NCBI GenBank assembly: GCA_938075565.1
Contig: CALJGU010000214.1
Span: 1-38,322 of the forward strand
Direction: 5' to 3'
Length of the DNA: 38,322 nucleotides
Source of the DNA: an uncultured Opitutales bacterium
GTDB taxonomy: Bacteria; Verrucomicrobiota; Verrucomicrobiia; Opitutales; UBA2995
In this document: positions 9,716-17,446 of the stretch, one piece after another
How positions within the stretch are numbered: the stretch's first letter is position 1
Layout of the letters: each line of letters opens with the position of its first letter
Notes under the pieces: generated by a model
What the model was told of the DNA's origin: nothing
The model's database searches: none
Seen by the model: the letters and a program-made list of their open reading frames with translations, nothing else
Translations under genes and position numbers: made by a program

Positions 9716-10570
9716 ATGTCTCGTATTATCATTTTTGGCGAAATCCTCTGGGACTGCCTCCCCTCCGGTCCCCGACTGGGTGGCGCACCTCTCAATGCAG
9801 CCGCAAACCTGAGCCTCCTCGGTAACGAAGCCATTATGGTTTCTGCACTTGGTAAAGACAAGTTTGGGGAACGCGCGTTGGAAGCGATGAAGCGATACGG
9901 TGTGAACACGGAATTTGTCCAGGTGGGCGACCACCCGACGGGAACTGTCGAAGTAACACTCAATGAAGAAGGGGACGCCACCTATGCCTTCACTCCCAAC
10001 TGCGCCTGGCAACATATCGCAGAATTGATGGAGACCACACCGCTTCCCGAAGGCGACGCATTGCTCTATGGTTCCCTCGCTAATCACGTTCACGAAAACT
10101 GGTCTTGGCTGAAAGGTCAGCTAGAGAATTTTCCCGGATTGAAATTTTGCGACATCAACCTGCGGGATCCCTGGGAACTTGAGCTCGTTCAAGAAATCGC
10201 AGCTACACCCGATGTCTTGAAATGCAATGAGACTGAGTACGAAGCCATCACTCAATCTGAGGCATCGGTCAGCGACATGAGCCTTTTGAGATCAGCTAAA
10301 GAAAAGCTCTCCGATTTCCCCAACAATCTATGCGTTACCTTTGGAAAAGACGGAGCTCTCTACTTTTCAGAAAAAAATGAAATCTTCTCCGGAGCCACGT
10401 CCGACATCGAAGTGGTCGACTCTATCGGAGCGGGAGATGCGTTTATGGCGGGACTGATACACCAGTTGGTTTCAGTCGATGAAGATCCTGAATTAGACTT
10501 CCTCAATGTGTGCTGCCAGTTGGGTGCTGAGGCCGCATCCCGAAGCGGGGCTTTGCCGGCCCTGGCTTAA
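9716..10570 (+). CDS. PfkB-family carbohydrate kinase (fructokinase-like)
   Basis: A 284-residue cytoplasmic sugar kinase. The N-terminal PfkB signature region is GEILWDCLPSGPRLGGAPLNAAANLSLLG (8-36), CDINLRDPWE is at about 145-154, NETEYE at 171-176, and the C-terminal signature DSIGAGDAF at 235-243 holds the catalytic Asp241. The nearest functional class is fructokinase. L-fuculokinases are usually FGGY-family, so a role in phosphorylating fuculose is only a possibility from context. The gene is divergent from the fucosidase. Its stop overlaps the stop of the convergent PQQ-like gene at TTAA (10567-10570). The reading frame is intact although the genes on both sides are interrupted. Confidence 0.88.
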   Translation: MSRIIIFGEILWDCLPSGPRLGGAPLNAAANLSLLGNEAIMVSALGKDKFGERALEAMKRYGVNTEFVQVGDHPTGTVEVTLNEEGDATYAFTPNCAWQHIAELMETTPLPEGDALLYGSLANHVHENWSWLKGQLENFPGLKFCDINLRDPWELELVQEIAATPDVLKCNETEYEAITQSEASVSDMSLLRSAKEKLSDFPNNLCVTFGKDGALYFSEKNEIFSGATSDIEVVDSIGAGDAFMAGLIHQLVSVDEDPELDFLNVCCQLGAEAASRSGALPALA

Positions 10571-12294
10571 CCATCGATTAAGCTCAATCTGAACGCTGCC
10601 ATCTCGCGATCATTGCGCACGAGCAAAACGTCATTGGCAATGACCGGATGGTTCCAGGTCTTTCCTTCAATGGCAGGTATTTTAGCCAGTTCAACAAACG
10701 CATCCGGCTTGGCTTCCGCCAGTACCAACTCACCTTCCTCAGAAAGGATGATCAAAATATCCTGGTCGGCCAGGAGTAGCAATTGTCCGCTTCCGTAGCG
10801 TCCGCCTTTCCAATTCCGGTCAGCCCCCTCTAGAGTCACAGACACCAAACGATTTCCATCAAATCCATAAACGTGTCTCTCGTGAATCAGGAAGTCGCTG
10901 AAGTAAGGTTTGAAGCGATTGGTGGCCCATTGCTCTTCCACAGACCAGCTTCCGTCTGTTTCTCCGACAGTCACACGACTCAGGCCTGAGGTTTCGCCAC
11001 GGCTCATGAGTAACTCACCATTTTGAATCTGCGCTGGCTGAACAATGCGAACGCCTCCCGGCCACTCGTAATTCCATAGAAGGGATCCGTCATCTGCAGC
11101 CGGAGAAGCCGCTCCGGCTTTGCTCATCAAAATAATCTGCTCATGTCCATCGATGGTGAGCATGTGTGGAGAACTGTAACCGTCCTTCCCATCTGGGCTT
11201 TTCCATAGAAATGCTCCCGACTGTACCTCGTAGGCAGCAAGAATTCCAGCCGTGGCGATGTAGATCTTGTCCTGAACGATGAGAGGTGAACCTGCTATTC
11301 CCCAGGCAGGTATTTTGGCCCCTGTATCTTCCACGGTATTTCGCGACCAAATGAGAGTAATATCGATCGCATTCAAAACGTTAAGCACTCCCGTTGCACC
11401 TAAAGCATAGACACGCCCTTCATGAATCAGAGGAGTTGCCCGTGGTCCGGCGCCTGCATTAGCCTCCCAGAAACGAATGGGATCGCTATGTATCCACAAT
11501 TGCTGTCCGGACTCCAAGCTATAGCAAACAACTACCTCAACTTCACCTCGCTGTTCCTGAGTAAACACGAGGCCTCCGAGCACAGCAAAAGAAGAACACG
11601 CAGGTCCGACTGATCGACGCCACAATTCCTGAGGTGGTGAAGTTCCCCAATCGGTATCGAAGGCAACAACAGACACCTTGGCATCTCGGTTTTCACCACG
11701 AAATCCCGTCCAGTGAGTCACCATCTCGTTCATCTTGATGTCGGCCAGAGATCCCGCAGAAGCTTCTGCCTCTGCTAAGAAACGATCCTCCGCGGTTTGG
11801 CTCCAGCGCCAGGCCATTTCATGATCCCCCGCACTGTCAAAGCCACCGGTTCTAGCAAACAACCAGATTCCTCAGCCGACAAAAATAGCTAGAGCCATAG
11901 ATGCCCAACGCGGTTCAAGGGATTTGCTCCGGATGAAAGTGACCCAAAGTACAAAAGCCAGGCACACGGTAGGGATCGCAAACATGCCATACATCATACC
12001 CATCATAGAGGTACCAATCGATTCGTGTAGAAACATTGAGACCAGCCACATAATCCCGATCACAAGCAGCATACCTCCGATTCGTTCCGACCAGCGTACT
12101 CGACTGAAAAATAACCACCAAATTAGAAGCAAAGGTCCACACGCCAGCGAACCGACCATTGCAACTAATAGCCCTTCAGGATAAATAGCCGGTAACACCC
12201 AGCGGAGAAACCATTGCAAGAAGACAATGACCAAAGCTGGCCAGAAGCGTAAAGACTGTGGAGTATGGTAGGAATTGTGAATGGTATTAGACAT
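10567..12294 (-). pseudogene. Membrane-anchored PQQ-like beta-propeller protein with in-frame TGA
   Basis: A 574-codon protein with an N-terminal membrane part of four or five helices (about 17-39, 42-64, 72-90, 100-121, 131-147) and a long C-terminal outer-wall PQQ-like propeller (from about 190). The propeller contains repeats such as GLVFTQEQRGEVEVVVCYSLESGQQLW and LNVLNAIDITLIWSRN. Codon 141 (11872-11874) is TGA, inside the fifth hydrophobic segment between ALAIFVG and GIWLFARTGG; the frame continues unbroken. TGG-to-TGA (Trp) or CGA-to-TGA (Arg) would explain it. If the stop is obeyed, only the membrane helices are made and the propeller is lost. Such propellers occur beside sulfatases in Verrucomicrobiota and Planctomycetota, with unclear function. 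The start is the ATG at 12294; a TTG two codons upstream is less likely. Confidence 0.8.
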
Positions 12295-12374
12295 ATTCAA
12301 AAAATACTCAGATCAACCCACTTTGTTCCAGCGAATTTCAGTCTTATGGATTTTAGTGAACCAAAACTCGATTC

Positions 12375-13130
12375 TCAGCTGGGAAGGTGATCGATTTGTC
12401 CCAATGGCCGGATCCAGATATCACGAAAGCGCACCAAGTCTCCGTGATCTTGTAACTTGAGTGGTCCGGTTGATCTATGGGTTTCAGTGGGTGAAAGTTC
12501 TTTATGAGTGGTCGGACCCACGAGTTCTTTTGCATGGTGAACAACTACACCATTGAGCAGCGCCGTGATGCGAGCGTGCTTGGTAAGTACGCCATCTTCA
12601 AAAACCGGGCACTCCCACAAAATATCGTAGCTGTTCCACTCGCCTGGTTCACGGATAGCATTTACCAGCGGTGGACATTGACCATAGAGCCCACCCACCG
12701 TGCCGTCGGCGTAAGTAGGGTTGTTGTAATTATCAAGGACCTGGACCTCGTATAGCCCCATGAGAAAGACGCCACTGTTTCCGCGACCCTGGCCTTCGCC
12801 TTTAATTTCAGGTGGGCAATAAAATTCAAGATGAAGCTGAACATCGCCAAAGGACTCGTGGGTTTGTATGTCTCCAGTTCCTAGAACGACTTCCATGGAA
12901 CCATCGCCAATCAACTGCCACTGAGCAGGGCCCTTTTCTTTGACCGATTCCCAGGCATCCAGATTGGAGCCATCGAATAATACAATCGCATCGCTCGGCG
13001 CTGAATTTCCAGTACCGGGAGTTACGATGGGTGGCTGCGGGCGTGTGCCATCGTGCACCGTGTATCCAGAATCTGGCAACACCGGTGTGTCAGAGTATCC
13101 AAGGGGTTCGTTTTCCGGAAAACGATTCAA
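12375..13130 (-). CDS. DUF1080 (3-keto-disaccharide hydrolase-like) protein
   Basis: A 251-residue single-domain protein of the DUF1080/PF06439 family, a concanavalin-like jelly roll. Recognisable blocks are PSDAIVLFDGSNLDAWES, FGDVQLHLEFYCPP, GRGNSGVFLMGLYEVQVLDNYNNPTYADG, EPGEWNSYDILWECP and GPLKLQDHGDLVRFRDIWIRPL. Characterised relatives hydrolyse 3-keto sugars or glycosides, so pairing with the Gfo/Idh/MocA oxidoreductase and ThuA protein suggests an oxidation-based glycan route; that is inference. No signal peptide is present, which fits a cytoplasmic enzyme. The only available start is a TTG at 13130, with no good ribosome site. The gene lies in the same reading frame as the upstream ThuA gene, whose TAA is 15 nt away. 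Confidence 0.8.
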   Translation of the reverse strand: MNRFPENEPLGYSDTPVLPDSGYTVHDGTRPQPPIVTPGTGNSAPSDAIVLFDGSNLDAWESVKEKGPAQWQLIGDGSMEVVLGTGDIQTHESFGDVQLHLEFYCPPEIKGEGQGRGNSGVFLMGLYEVQVLDNYNNPTYADGTVGGLYGQCPPLVNAIREPGEWNSYDILWECPVFEDGVLTKHARITALLNGVVVHHAKELVGPTTHKELSPTETHRSTGPLKLQDHGDLVRFRDIWIRPLGQIDHLPS

Positions 13131-13145
13131 GCTCGCATATAAACG

Positions 13146-13802
13146 TTAAGAGTTAGCTACCCAGAAGATACCTTGTCGCAGAATAGCTTCAAACGAAGGG
13201 TGATTCCAACCATTTGAGTCATGACCCAGCTGGAAGCAAAAGACGCGGCTGTTTTTCACCTCTCGTGTCCAGGCGGTAGGTCTCATCGTTTTTGGATGAT
13301 CGACCTTCAGTAACAGATGCCCTTGTGCATCCTCATCAGGCATATGATAGCCTTCATCTACAGTCTCGAAGGACTCAATTCCGGTCAGGATGGGATGAGC
13401 TGGATCCAGAACATCAACGTGTTGTTCTACATCGAAGTGAAACTCGAATCCTGCGTCCGGATCGGACTGCCGGTTCTGTAATCCAATCACTTCATCCCAG
13501 AAAGGCCAGTCGGGTAATGCAAAGAACGAATGATGAAGCGCAACGACTCCCTGTCCCCTTTCAAAAAGCCGCTCAATGGCCGGGCGCGGATCTCGCTTGA
13601 ACCAGGTATCTTCATAAGCCACCGACTGCTCCATGGTGTAAAACACAACTGCATCGTAGCTATCGCGGATCTCATCCGGCGAGGTGCCAAAATCATCCAG
13701 GTGTTGGATGTAGGCATCGACTCCTTCCATCTTCCGGAAGAGTTGATGAAACGATGGCAGGTCGAATGGATGTCCACCGGTTATGACTGCAATTTTTAAC
13801 AT
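13146..13802 (-). CDS. ThuA domain protein (trehalose-utilisation-like)
   Basis: A 218-residue protein covering the whole ThuA-like fold, which resembles class I glutamine amidotransferases. Blocks seen are MLKIAVITGGHPFDLPSF at the N terminus, YDAVVFYTMEQ, a GQGVVALHHSFFALPDWPFW core, DPAHPILTGIESFETVDEGYHM, and the C-terminal RVFCFQLGHDSNGWNHPSFEAIL. ThuA proteins take part in catabolism of trehalose and related disaccharides through 3-keto intermediates. No signal peptide is seen. The start is ATG 13802, 3 bp after the sulfatase stop, so the two genes are one transcription unit. The DUF1080 gene follows in the same frame. Confidence 0.85.
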   Translation of the reverse strand: MLKIAVITGGHPFDLPSFHQLFRKMEGVDAYIQHLDDFGTSPDEIRDSYDAVVFYTMEQSVAYEDTWFKRDPRPAIERLFERGQGVVALHHSFFALPDWPFWDEVIGLQNRQSDPDAGFEFHFDVEQHVDVLDPAHPILTGIESFETVDEGYHMPDEDAQGHLLLKVDHPKTMRPTAWTREVKNSRVFCFQLGHDSNGWNHPSFEAILRQGIFWVANS

Positions 13803-13805
13803 GAA

Positions 13806-15272
13806 TCAATCTGTCGTGAGATCCCAGGTCTCGTCAAAGGGCGTATGCTGTTCCATCATCATGGCTAGAAGCTGTTTTGCTAAACCCGGGTTAGCAGACG
13901 CCAGGTCGCGTTGCTCTCCCACATCCCAAGTGATATCGTACAACTCAACGGGGGCATCCTTGTTTTCATACAAGTTGTGGCGGATAGCCTTCCATTGATT
14001 TAAATAGAGCAGTGCTTGCCTACCATCAAGAGATGGGAACTCCCAGTATAGGAACTCATGCCTCTTCTGAGTATCGCCGTTTGCAGTGAGAGTAGGTACG
14101 ATGGAAATGCCATCGGTATCCGGTGACTCGGTACCGATCAGTTCAGCCATCGTAGGCATCATGTCGTGAAAGCCAGACATCAGGTCGCTTTCTTGTCCCA
14201 CCGGAATCGTGCCCGGCCAGGATGCAATAAAGGGAACTCGCACACCTCCATCAAAAAGCGCGCGTTTGTAACTCCGGAAATCTCCGTTAGAATCAAAAAA
14301 CTCGTGATCGTGGTTTCCCTCATGGTGCGGGCCATTGTCACTGGAAAACATCACGACGGTGTCTTCTGTCAGATCCAACTCATCTAGCAGAGCTACAATC
14401 TCGCCGACCCAGTCATCAATGTACTGAATCATGCGACCAAAGCCTTGTTCCTGGATCGGCCAGTCCTGAGCTCCAAATTTACCCACATCAGGCACCGCCA
14501 TGCCATTGAACTGCTTACCCCGGATGCGCGTTCCATCCGCTTCGTAACCATTGCCACCTTCATTGTTCGCGTGAGGAATATTGAGAGCATAGTAGAGGAA
14601 GAACGGATTCTCTTCATTCTCACGGATAAATCGCAGCACATCGTCCTGAATGAGCTGTGGAGCATAATCGACTTTCTTCGTCGCGACTCCCCTCCCCTCC
14701 TGGTAATAGGCTACCGGCATGTAATTGGTTGGCTCATCAAAAAAGTCGGGCACTTCATTGCGCAGCATTTCTTTCTCACCATTGCGAATGAGAAATTCGG
14801 GGTAGTAATTGTGCGCATGAAACATGTTCAGGTATCCGTAGAACTCATCGAATCCGGCCCGCTGCGGGTCCTTGTCATCCGGAGGAGTTCCGACACCCCA
14901 TTTGCCGATACAGGCCGTTCGATAGCCGGCCTTTTTAAACAACTCGGCAATCGTGAATTCCTCTTCTCCCATGGCCTTGATCCGATTGTTGCGGATAGCG
15001 GCATGGCCATTGTGCTTACCAGTCATCAAAACGTAGCGCGAGGGTGCACACACGGTCGCACCCGAATAGTGACTGGTGAACCGGATTCCATTATCGGCCA
15101 AGCGATCGAGATGGGGCGTCGTTAGCGTTTCCTGACCGTAGCACGAGAGATCGTTGTAGCCCAAATCATCGGCGAGTATGTAGATGACATTCGGGGCGGC
15201 GAAAGCATTCGTGGCGAATCCAACAATAACCAAGAGGAACGAAAATAATAGTCTAGGGGAACTCATAGGCAT
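13806..15272 (-). CDS. Secreted Cys-type sulfatase
   Basis: A 488-residue type I sulfatase. A signal peptide (about 1-25, ending TNAFA) is followed by PNVIYILADDLGYNDLSCYG with the metal-binding Asp pair. The formylglycine signature CAPSR is at 75-79, with LMTGKHNGH after it. IGKWGVG, a GPHHEGNH-type segment after MFSSDN, and a C-terminal YDITWDVGEQRDLA region complete the fold. The Cys of CAPSR must be oxidised to formylglycine by a maturation enzyme not encoded in this window. It would remove sulfate esters from a polysaccharide in the periplasm or at the cell surface. It is the first gene of a minus-strand run with ThuA (3 bp gap), DUF1080 and the PQQ-like gene. ATG 15272 is chosen; ATG 15266 would also keep the signal peptide. 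Confidence 0.93.
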   Translation of the reverse strand: MPMSSPRLLFSFLLVIVGFATNAFAAPNVIYILADDLGYNDLSCYGQETLTTPHLDRLADNGIRFTSHYSGATVCAPSRYVLMTGKHNGHAAIRNNRIKAMGEEEFTIAELFKKAGYRTACIGKWGVGTPPDDKDPQRAGFDEFYGYLNMFHAHNYYPEFLIRNGEKEMLRNEVPDFFDEPTNYMPVAYYQEGRGVATKKVDYAPQLIQDDVLRFIRENEENPFFLYYALNIPHANNEGGNGYEADGTRIRGKQFNGMAVPDVGKFGAQDWPIQEQGFGRMIQYIDDWVGEIVALLDELDLTEDTVVMFSSDNGPHHEGNHDHEFFDSNGDFRSYKRALFDGGVRVPFIASWPGTIPVGQESDLMSGFHDMMPTMAELIGTESPDTDGISIVPTLTANGDTQKRHEFLYWEFPSLDGRQALLYLNQWKAIRHNLYENKDAPVELYDITWDVGEQRDLASANPGLAKQLLAMMMEQHTPFDETWDLTTD

Positions 15273-15405
15273 TCAGTTTTTCAATACTCAGGTGCCGGGA
15301 GCAAGCTTCAAGCAATCTGGCGCTCTTAATTAAATTGAAGTTCTCGTGTAAAACGGGAATATTTCCAATCATAAGACATCCACTTTCAATACCCATTAAG
15401 CATTT
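15273..15405. promoter_or_regulatory. Divergent intergenic region between sulfatase and PQQ-like gene
   Basis: This 133-bp region separates two divergently read genes and must hold both promoters. It is AT-rich around 15328-15345 and 15355-15375. I see no convincing operator palindrome or riboswitch. Confidence 0.3.
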
Positions 15406-16623
15406 ATGATCCCAAAGAAACTACTCGTCCTTACTACCTCAATTGGCCTGTTCATTTCCAGTCACCTTCTTCGCGCAGATGATTGGCCTCATTGGTTGGG
15501 ACCGAATGGAGACAACATCGTCGAGGCCGCTACCAATTTTGATCCGGACCTTAACAACTGGAAAATTGCCTGGGAGAAAAATGTCGGACTTGGCTACTCA
15601 ACCGTCACCAGCGCAGACGGTCGTGCCTTCACGATGGGCCATGATGGGAAATCGACGGAGACCATCCTATGCTTCAACGCCGCTACTGGGGAAAAACTAT
15701 GGGAATACTCTTACGAAGGCAAATTGATCCCCGCCATGCACGTGGGTGGGCCCAATGCTTCCGTAACCGTCAGTGGGGACGTCGTATACACGATTAGTAA
15801 GGATGGCCGCGTTGTCTGCCTCGAAGCTGAGTCCGGAAAATTGGTTTGGAGCGCTCAGTTAACTGACGTATTAGAAATGGGCGTTCCCAAATGGGGATTT
15901 GGAAGTTCACCCGTCGAATACAAGGGCGACTTAATTATCAGCGCTGGCAAAACGGTCGCTATAAATAAAACCAACGGGCGGCCTAGTTGGGTTTCTGACA
16001 CTGCCTACAAACCAGGCTACGGTTCCCCCATCATTTTCAATAACTCAGGGAAGGACTACATCGCATCTATGGATTCAGCCGGACTCTCGATTCTGAATGC
16101 GAAGAACGGAAAGGAAATCGCACGCCATGAAGCTCGATCCAAGTACACTATGATCGCCACCACGCCGGCCGTTTTCAATGACGGGAAGGACATCTACATC
16201 TTCACCGACATGAAAACTGAGGTGCTTGGCTTTGATGGATCCAGCCTAAGTTCTCAGTGGGAGGACCGGAAGCTAAAGAACTCCTTATCCGGATCATTGC
16301 TGATCGACGGAACCCTGTATGGCGTAAACGGCAATCACAAGAATAGCGGAACCGATTTGTATGCTCGCGATTTTTCAACCGGTGCAGAAAAATGGTCCGT
16401 ACCCAATTACGGATACGCATCTATGATTGCAGTGGGAGAGACTCTTGTCATTCTGACAGAGGATGGTGACCTGGTCACAGCACCCGTCGATGCCGATGAA
16501 TATACTGAAATTTCCCGCAAGAAACTACTCGATGCCATTTGTTGGACGAACCCCACCTACGTTGGCGGCAGACTATATGTACGTAACGAACATGGGAAGT
16601 TGATTGTTTTGGAGCGCGTTTGA
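15406..16623 (+). CDS. Secreted PQQ-like beta-propeller protein
   Basis: A 405-residue exported protein with a signal peptide (about 1-24, ending SHLLRA). DDWPHWLGPNGDNIVEA opens the mature part, as in many PQQ-like beta-propeller proteins of Planctomycetota and Verrucomicrobiota. Blade repeats include ILCFNAATGEKLWEYSYEG, VVCLEAESGKLVWSAQL and DLYARDFSTGAEKW. No catalytic dehydrogenase motif is evident, so it is more likely a scaffold or binding protein than a quinoprotein enzyme. It resembles the propeller of the interrupted membrane-anchored protein at 10567-12294 and could be a functional substitute for it. It is the first of four plus-strand genes leading to the symporter. Confidence 0.85.
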   Translation: MIPKKLLVLTTSIGLFISSHLLRADDWPHWLGPNGDNIVEAATNFDPDLNNWKIAWEKNVGLGYSTVTSADGRAFTMGHDGKSTETILCFNAATGEKLWEYSYEGKLIPAMHVGGPNASVTVSGDVVYTISKDGRVVCLEAESGKLVWSAQLTDVLEMGVPKWGFGSSPVEYKGDLIISAGKTVAINKTNGRPSWVSDTAYKPGYGSPIIFNNSGKDYIASMDSAGLSILNAKNGKEIARHEARSKYTMIATTPAVFNDGKDIYIFTDMKTEVLGFDGSSLSSQWEDRKLKNSLSGSLLIDGTLYGVNGNHKNSGTDLYARDFSTGAEKWSVPNYGYASMIAVGETLVILTEDGDLVTAPVDADEYTEISRKKLLDAICWTNPTYVGGRLYVRNEHGKLIVLERV

Positions 16624-16666
16624 GGAGACCTTTTAGTTACCATCAAGATCAACATCCTAGAAAATA

Positions 16667-16691
16667 CACAGGCAAGATGCCTGTGCTACTC
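16667..16691 (+). repeat. Short palindromic interspersed repeat
   Basis: CACAGGC-AAGAT-GCCTGTG (16667-16685) is a perfect 7-bp inverted repeat followed by CTACT. It resembles the short palindromic intergenic repeats common in Verrucomicrobiota genomes (general knowledge; not searched). It sits between the propeller gene and the Sir2 gene, and the likely Sir2 ATG (16677) lies inside it. Confidence 0.5.
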
Positions 16692-17378
16692 TATTTGAAT
16701 AAAGAAAAGATAGTCATCCTAACCGGAGCAGGCATTAGCGCCGAAAGCGGGCTATCCACGTTTCGCGATAGCGGAGGTTTATGGAAGAGCTTTTCAGTGT
16801 ATGAAGTTGCGACACCTGAAGGTTGGGAGGCGAATCCCGAAATCGTGCTGGAGTTTTATAATCAACGTCGAAGAAAAGTGGCCTTGGCCCAGCCCAATGC
16901 GGCACATCTCGCCGTCGCTAAGCTAGAGGAGGCTTTCGATGTAACCATTGTTACTCAAAACGTGGACAACCTGCATGAGAAGGCAGGCTCCACCAAGGTC
17001 GTACATGTGCATGGTGAAATCACCAAGGCACGCAGTTCGGCTGATCCGGCGCTTATTTCCGATATAGGCTATGAAGACATCCAACTCGGCGACACCTGCG
17101 ATGAAGGCAGCCAGCTGCGCCCACACATCGTGTGGTTTGGTGAGTCGGTGCAAAACATGGAAGCCGCCGCTAAACACGTAGAAGAAGCTGACAAAGTCCT
17201 GGTGATAGGTACTTCGCTTTCCGTTTATCCAGCTGCCGGGCTAGTAGACTACGCACAAGCGTCGGCCGAGAAAGTCCTCGTCGCCTTGGAGATGGACCAC
17301 CTGCCGGACGGATTTCGTTTCTACCAAGGCAAAGCGACGGAGCAGATCCCAAAGATCATTGAGAAATGGATGGGATAG
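16677..17378 (+). CDS. Sir2-family NAD-dependent deacylase lacking the zinc-ribbon cysteines
   Basis: A 233-residue sirtuin. It has the NAD-binding GAGIS motif in ILTGAGISAESGLSTFRDSGG, TQNVDNLHEKAG with the conserved QN-D, and HVHGE with the catalytic His. PHIVWFGE and GTSLSVYPAAGLVDYA form the rest of the Rossmann fold. The four Cys of the usual zinc ribbon are replaced: after HVHGEITKARSS only one Cys (in GDTCDEG) occurs before PHIVWFGE. A similar Cys-poor Sir2 group exists in Bacteroidota. The start is uncertain: TTG 16620, ATG 16677 (inside a palindromic repeat) or TTG 16695 are in frame, and the conserved protein starts at about 16698. Its role beside sulfatases is unknown; acetylation control of metabolism or NAD-dependent chemistry are guesses. 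Confidence 0.8.
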   Translation: MPVLLYLNKEKIVILTGAGISAESGLSTFRDSGGLWKSFSVYEVATPEGWEANPEIVLEFYNQRRRKVALAQPNAAHLAVAKLEEAFDVTIVTQNVDNLHEKAGSTKVVHVHGEITKARSSADPALISDIGYEDIQLGDTCDEGSQLRPHIVWFGESVQNMEAAAKHVEEADKVLVIGTSLSVYPAAGLVDYAQASAEKVLVALEMDHLPDGFRFYQGKATEQIPKIIEKWMG

Positions 17379-17384
17379 CCTCCT

Positions 17385-17446
17385 CCAGATAAAATGGTTG
17401 GCCCATCGGGATTTATCTGGTCACTTAGAGGTTTACTACGACCTCT
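17385..17446 (+). promoter_or_regulatory. Two stem-loops in the leader of the second sulfatase
   Basis: CCAGATAAA (17385-17393) pairs perfectly with TTTATCTGG (17412-17420). A second repeat AGAGGT/ACCTCT (17427-17432 and 17441-17446) ends directly at the ATG of the sulfatase (17447). The purine-rich AGAGG could serve as a ribosome site but is 15 nt from the ATG and paired in the hairpin. The first hairpin lacks a T tract, so it is not a classical terminator. Confidence 0.35.

Noticed and set aside
11872-11874. Selenocysteine at the TGA of the PQQ-like gene
   Set aside because: It falls in a hydrophobic helix with no redox motif, and nearby genes have TAA and TAG stops that selenocysteine cannot explain.
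14445-15125. 226-codon open frame on the plus strand, antisense to the sulfatase
   Set aside because: It lies wholly opposite a clear sulfatase with catalytic motifs; its composition is that of an antisense shadow.
17041-17110. Sequence error as the reason for the missing Sir2 cysteines
   Set aside because: The frame is continuous and the replaced segment resembles Cys-poor Sir2 proteins of other bacteria, so it appears to be a natural variant.
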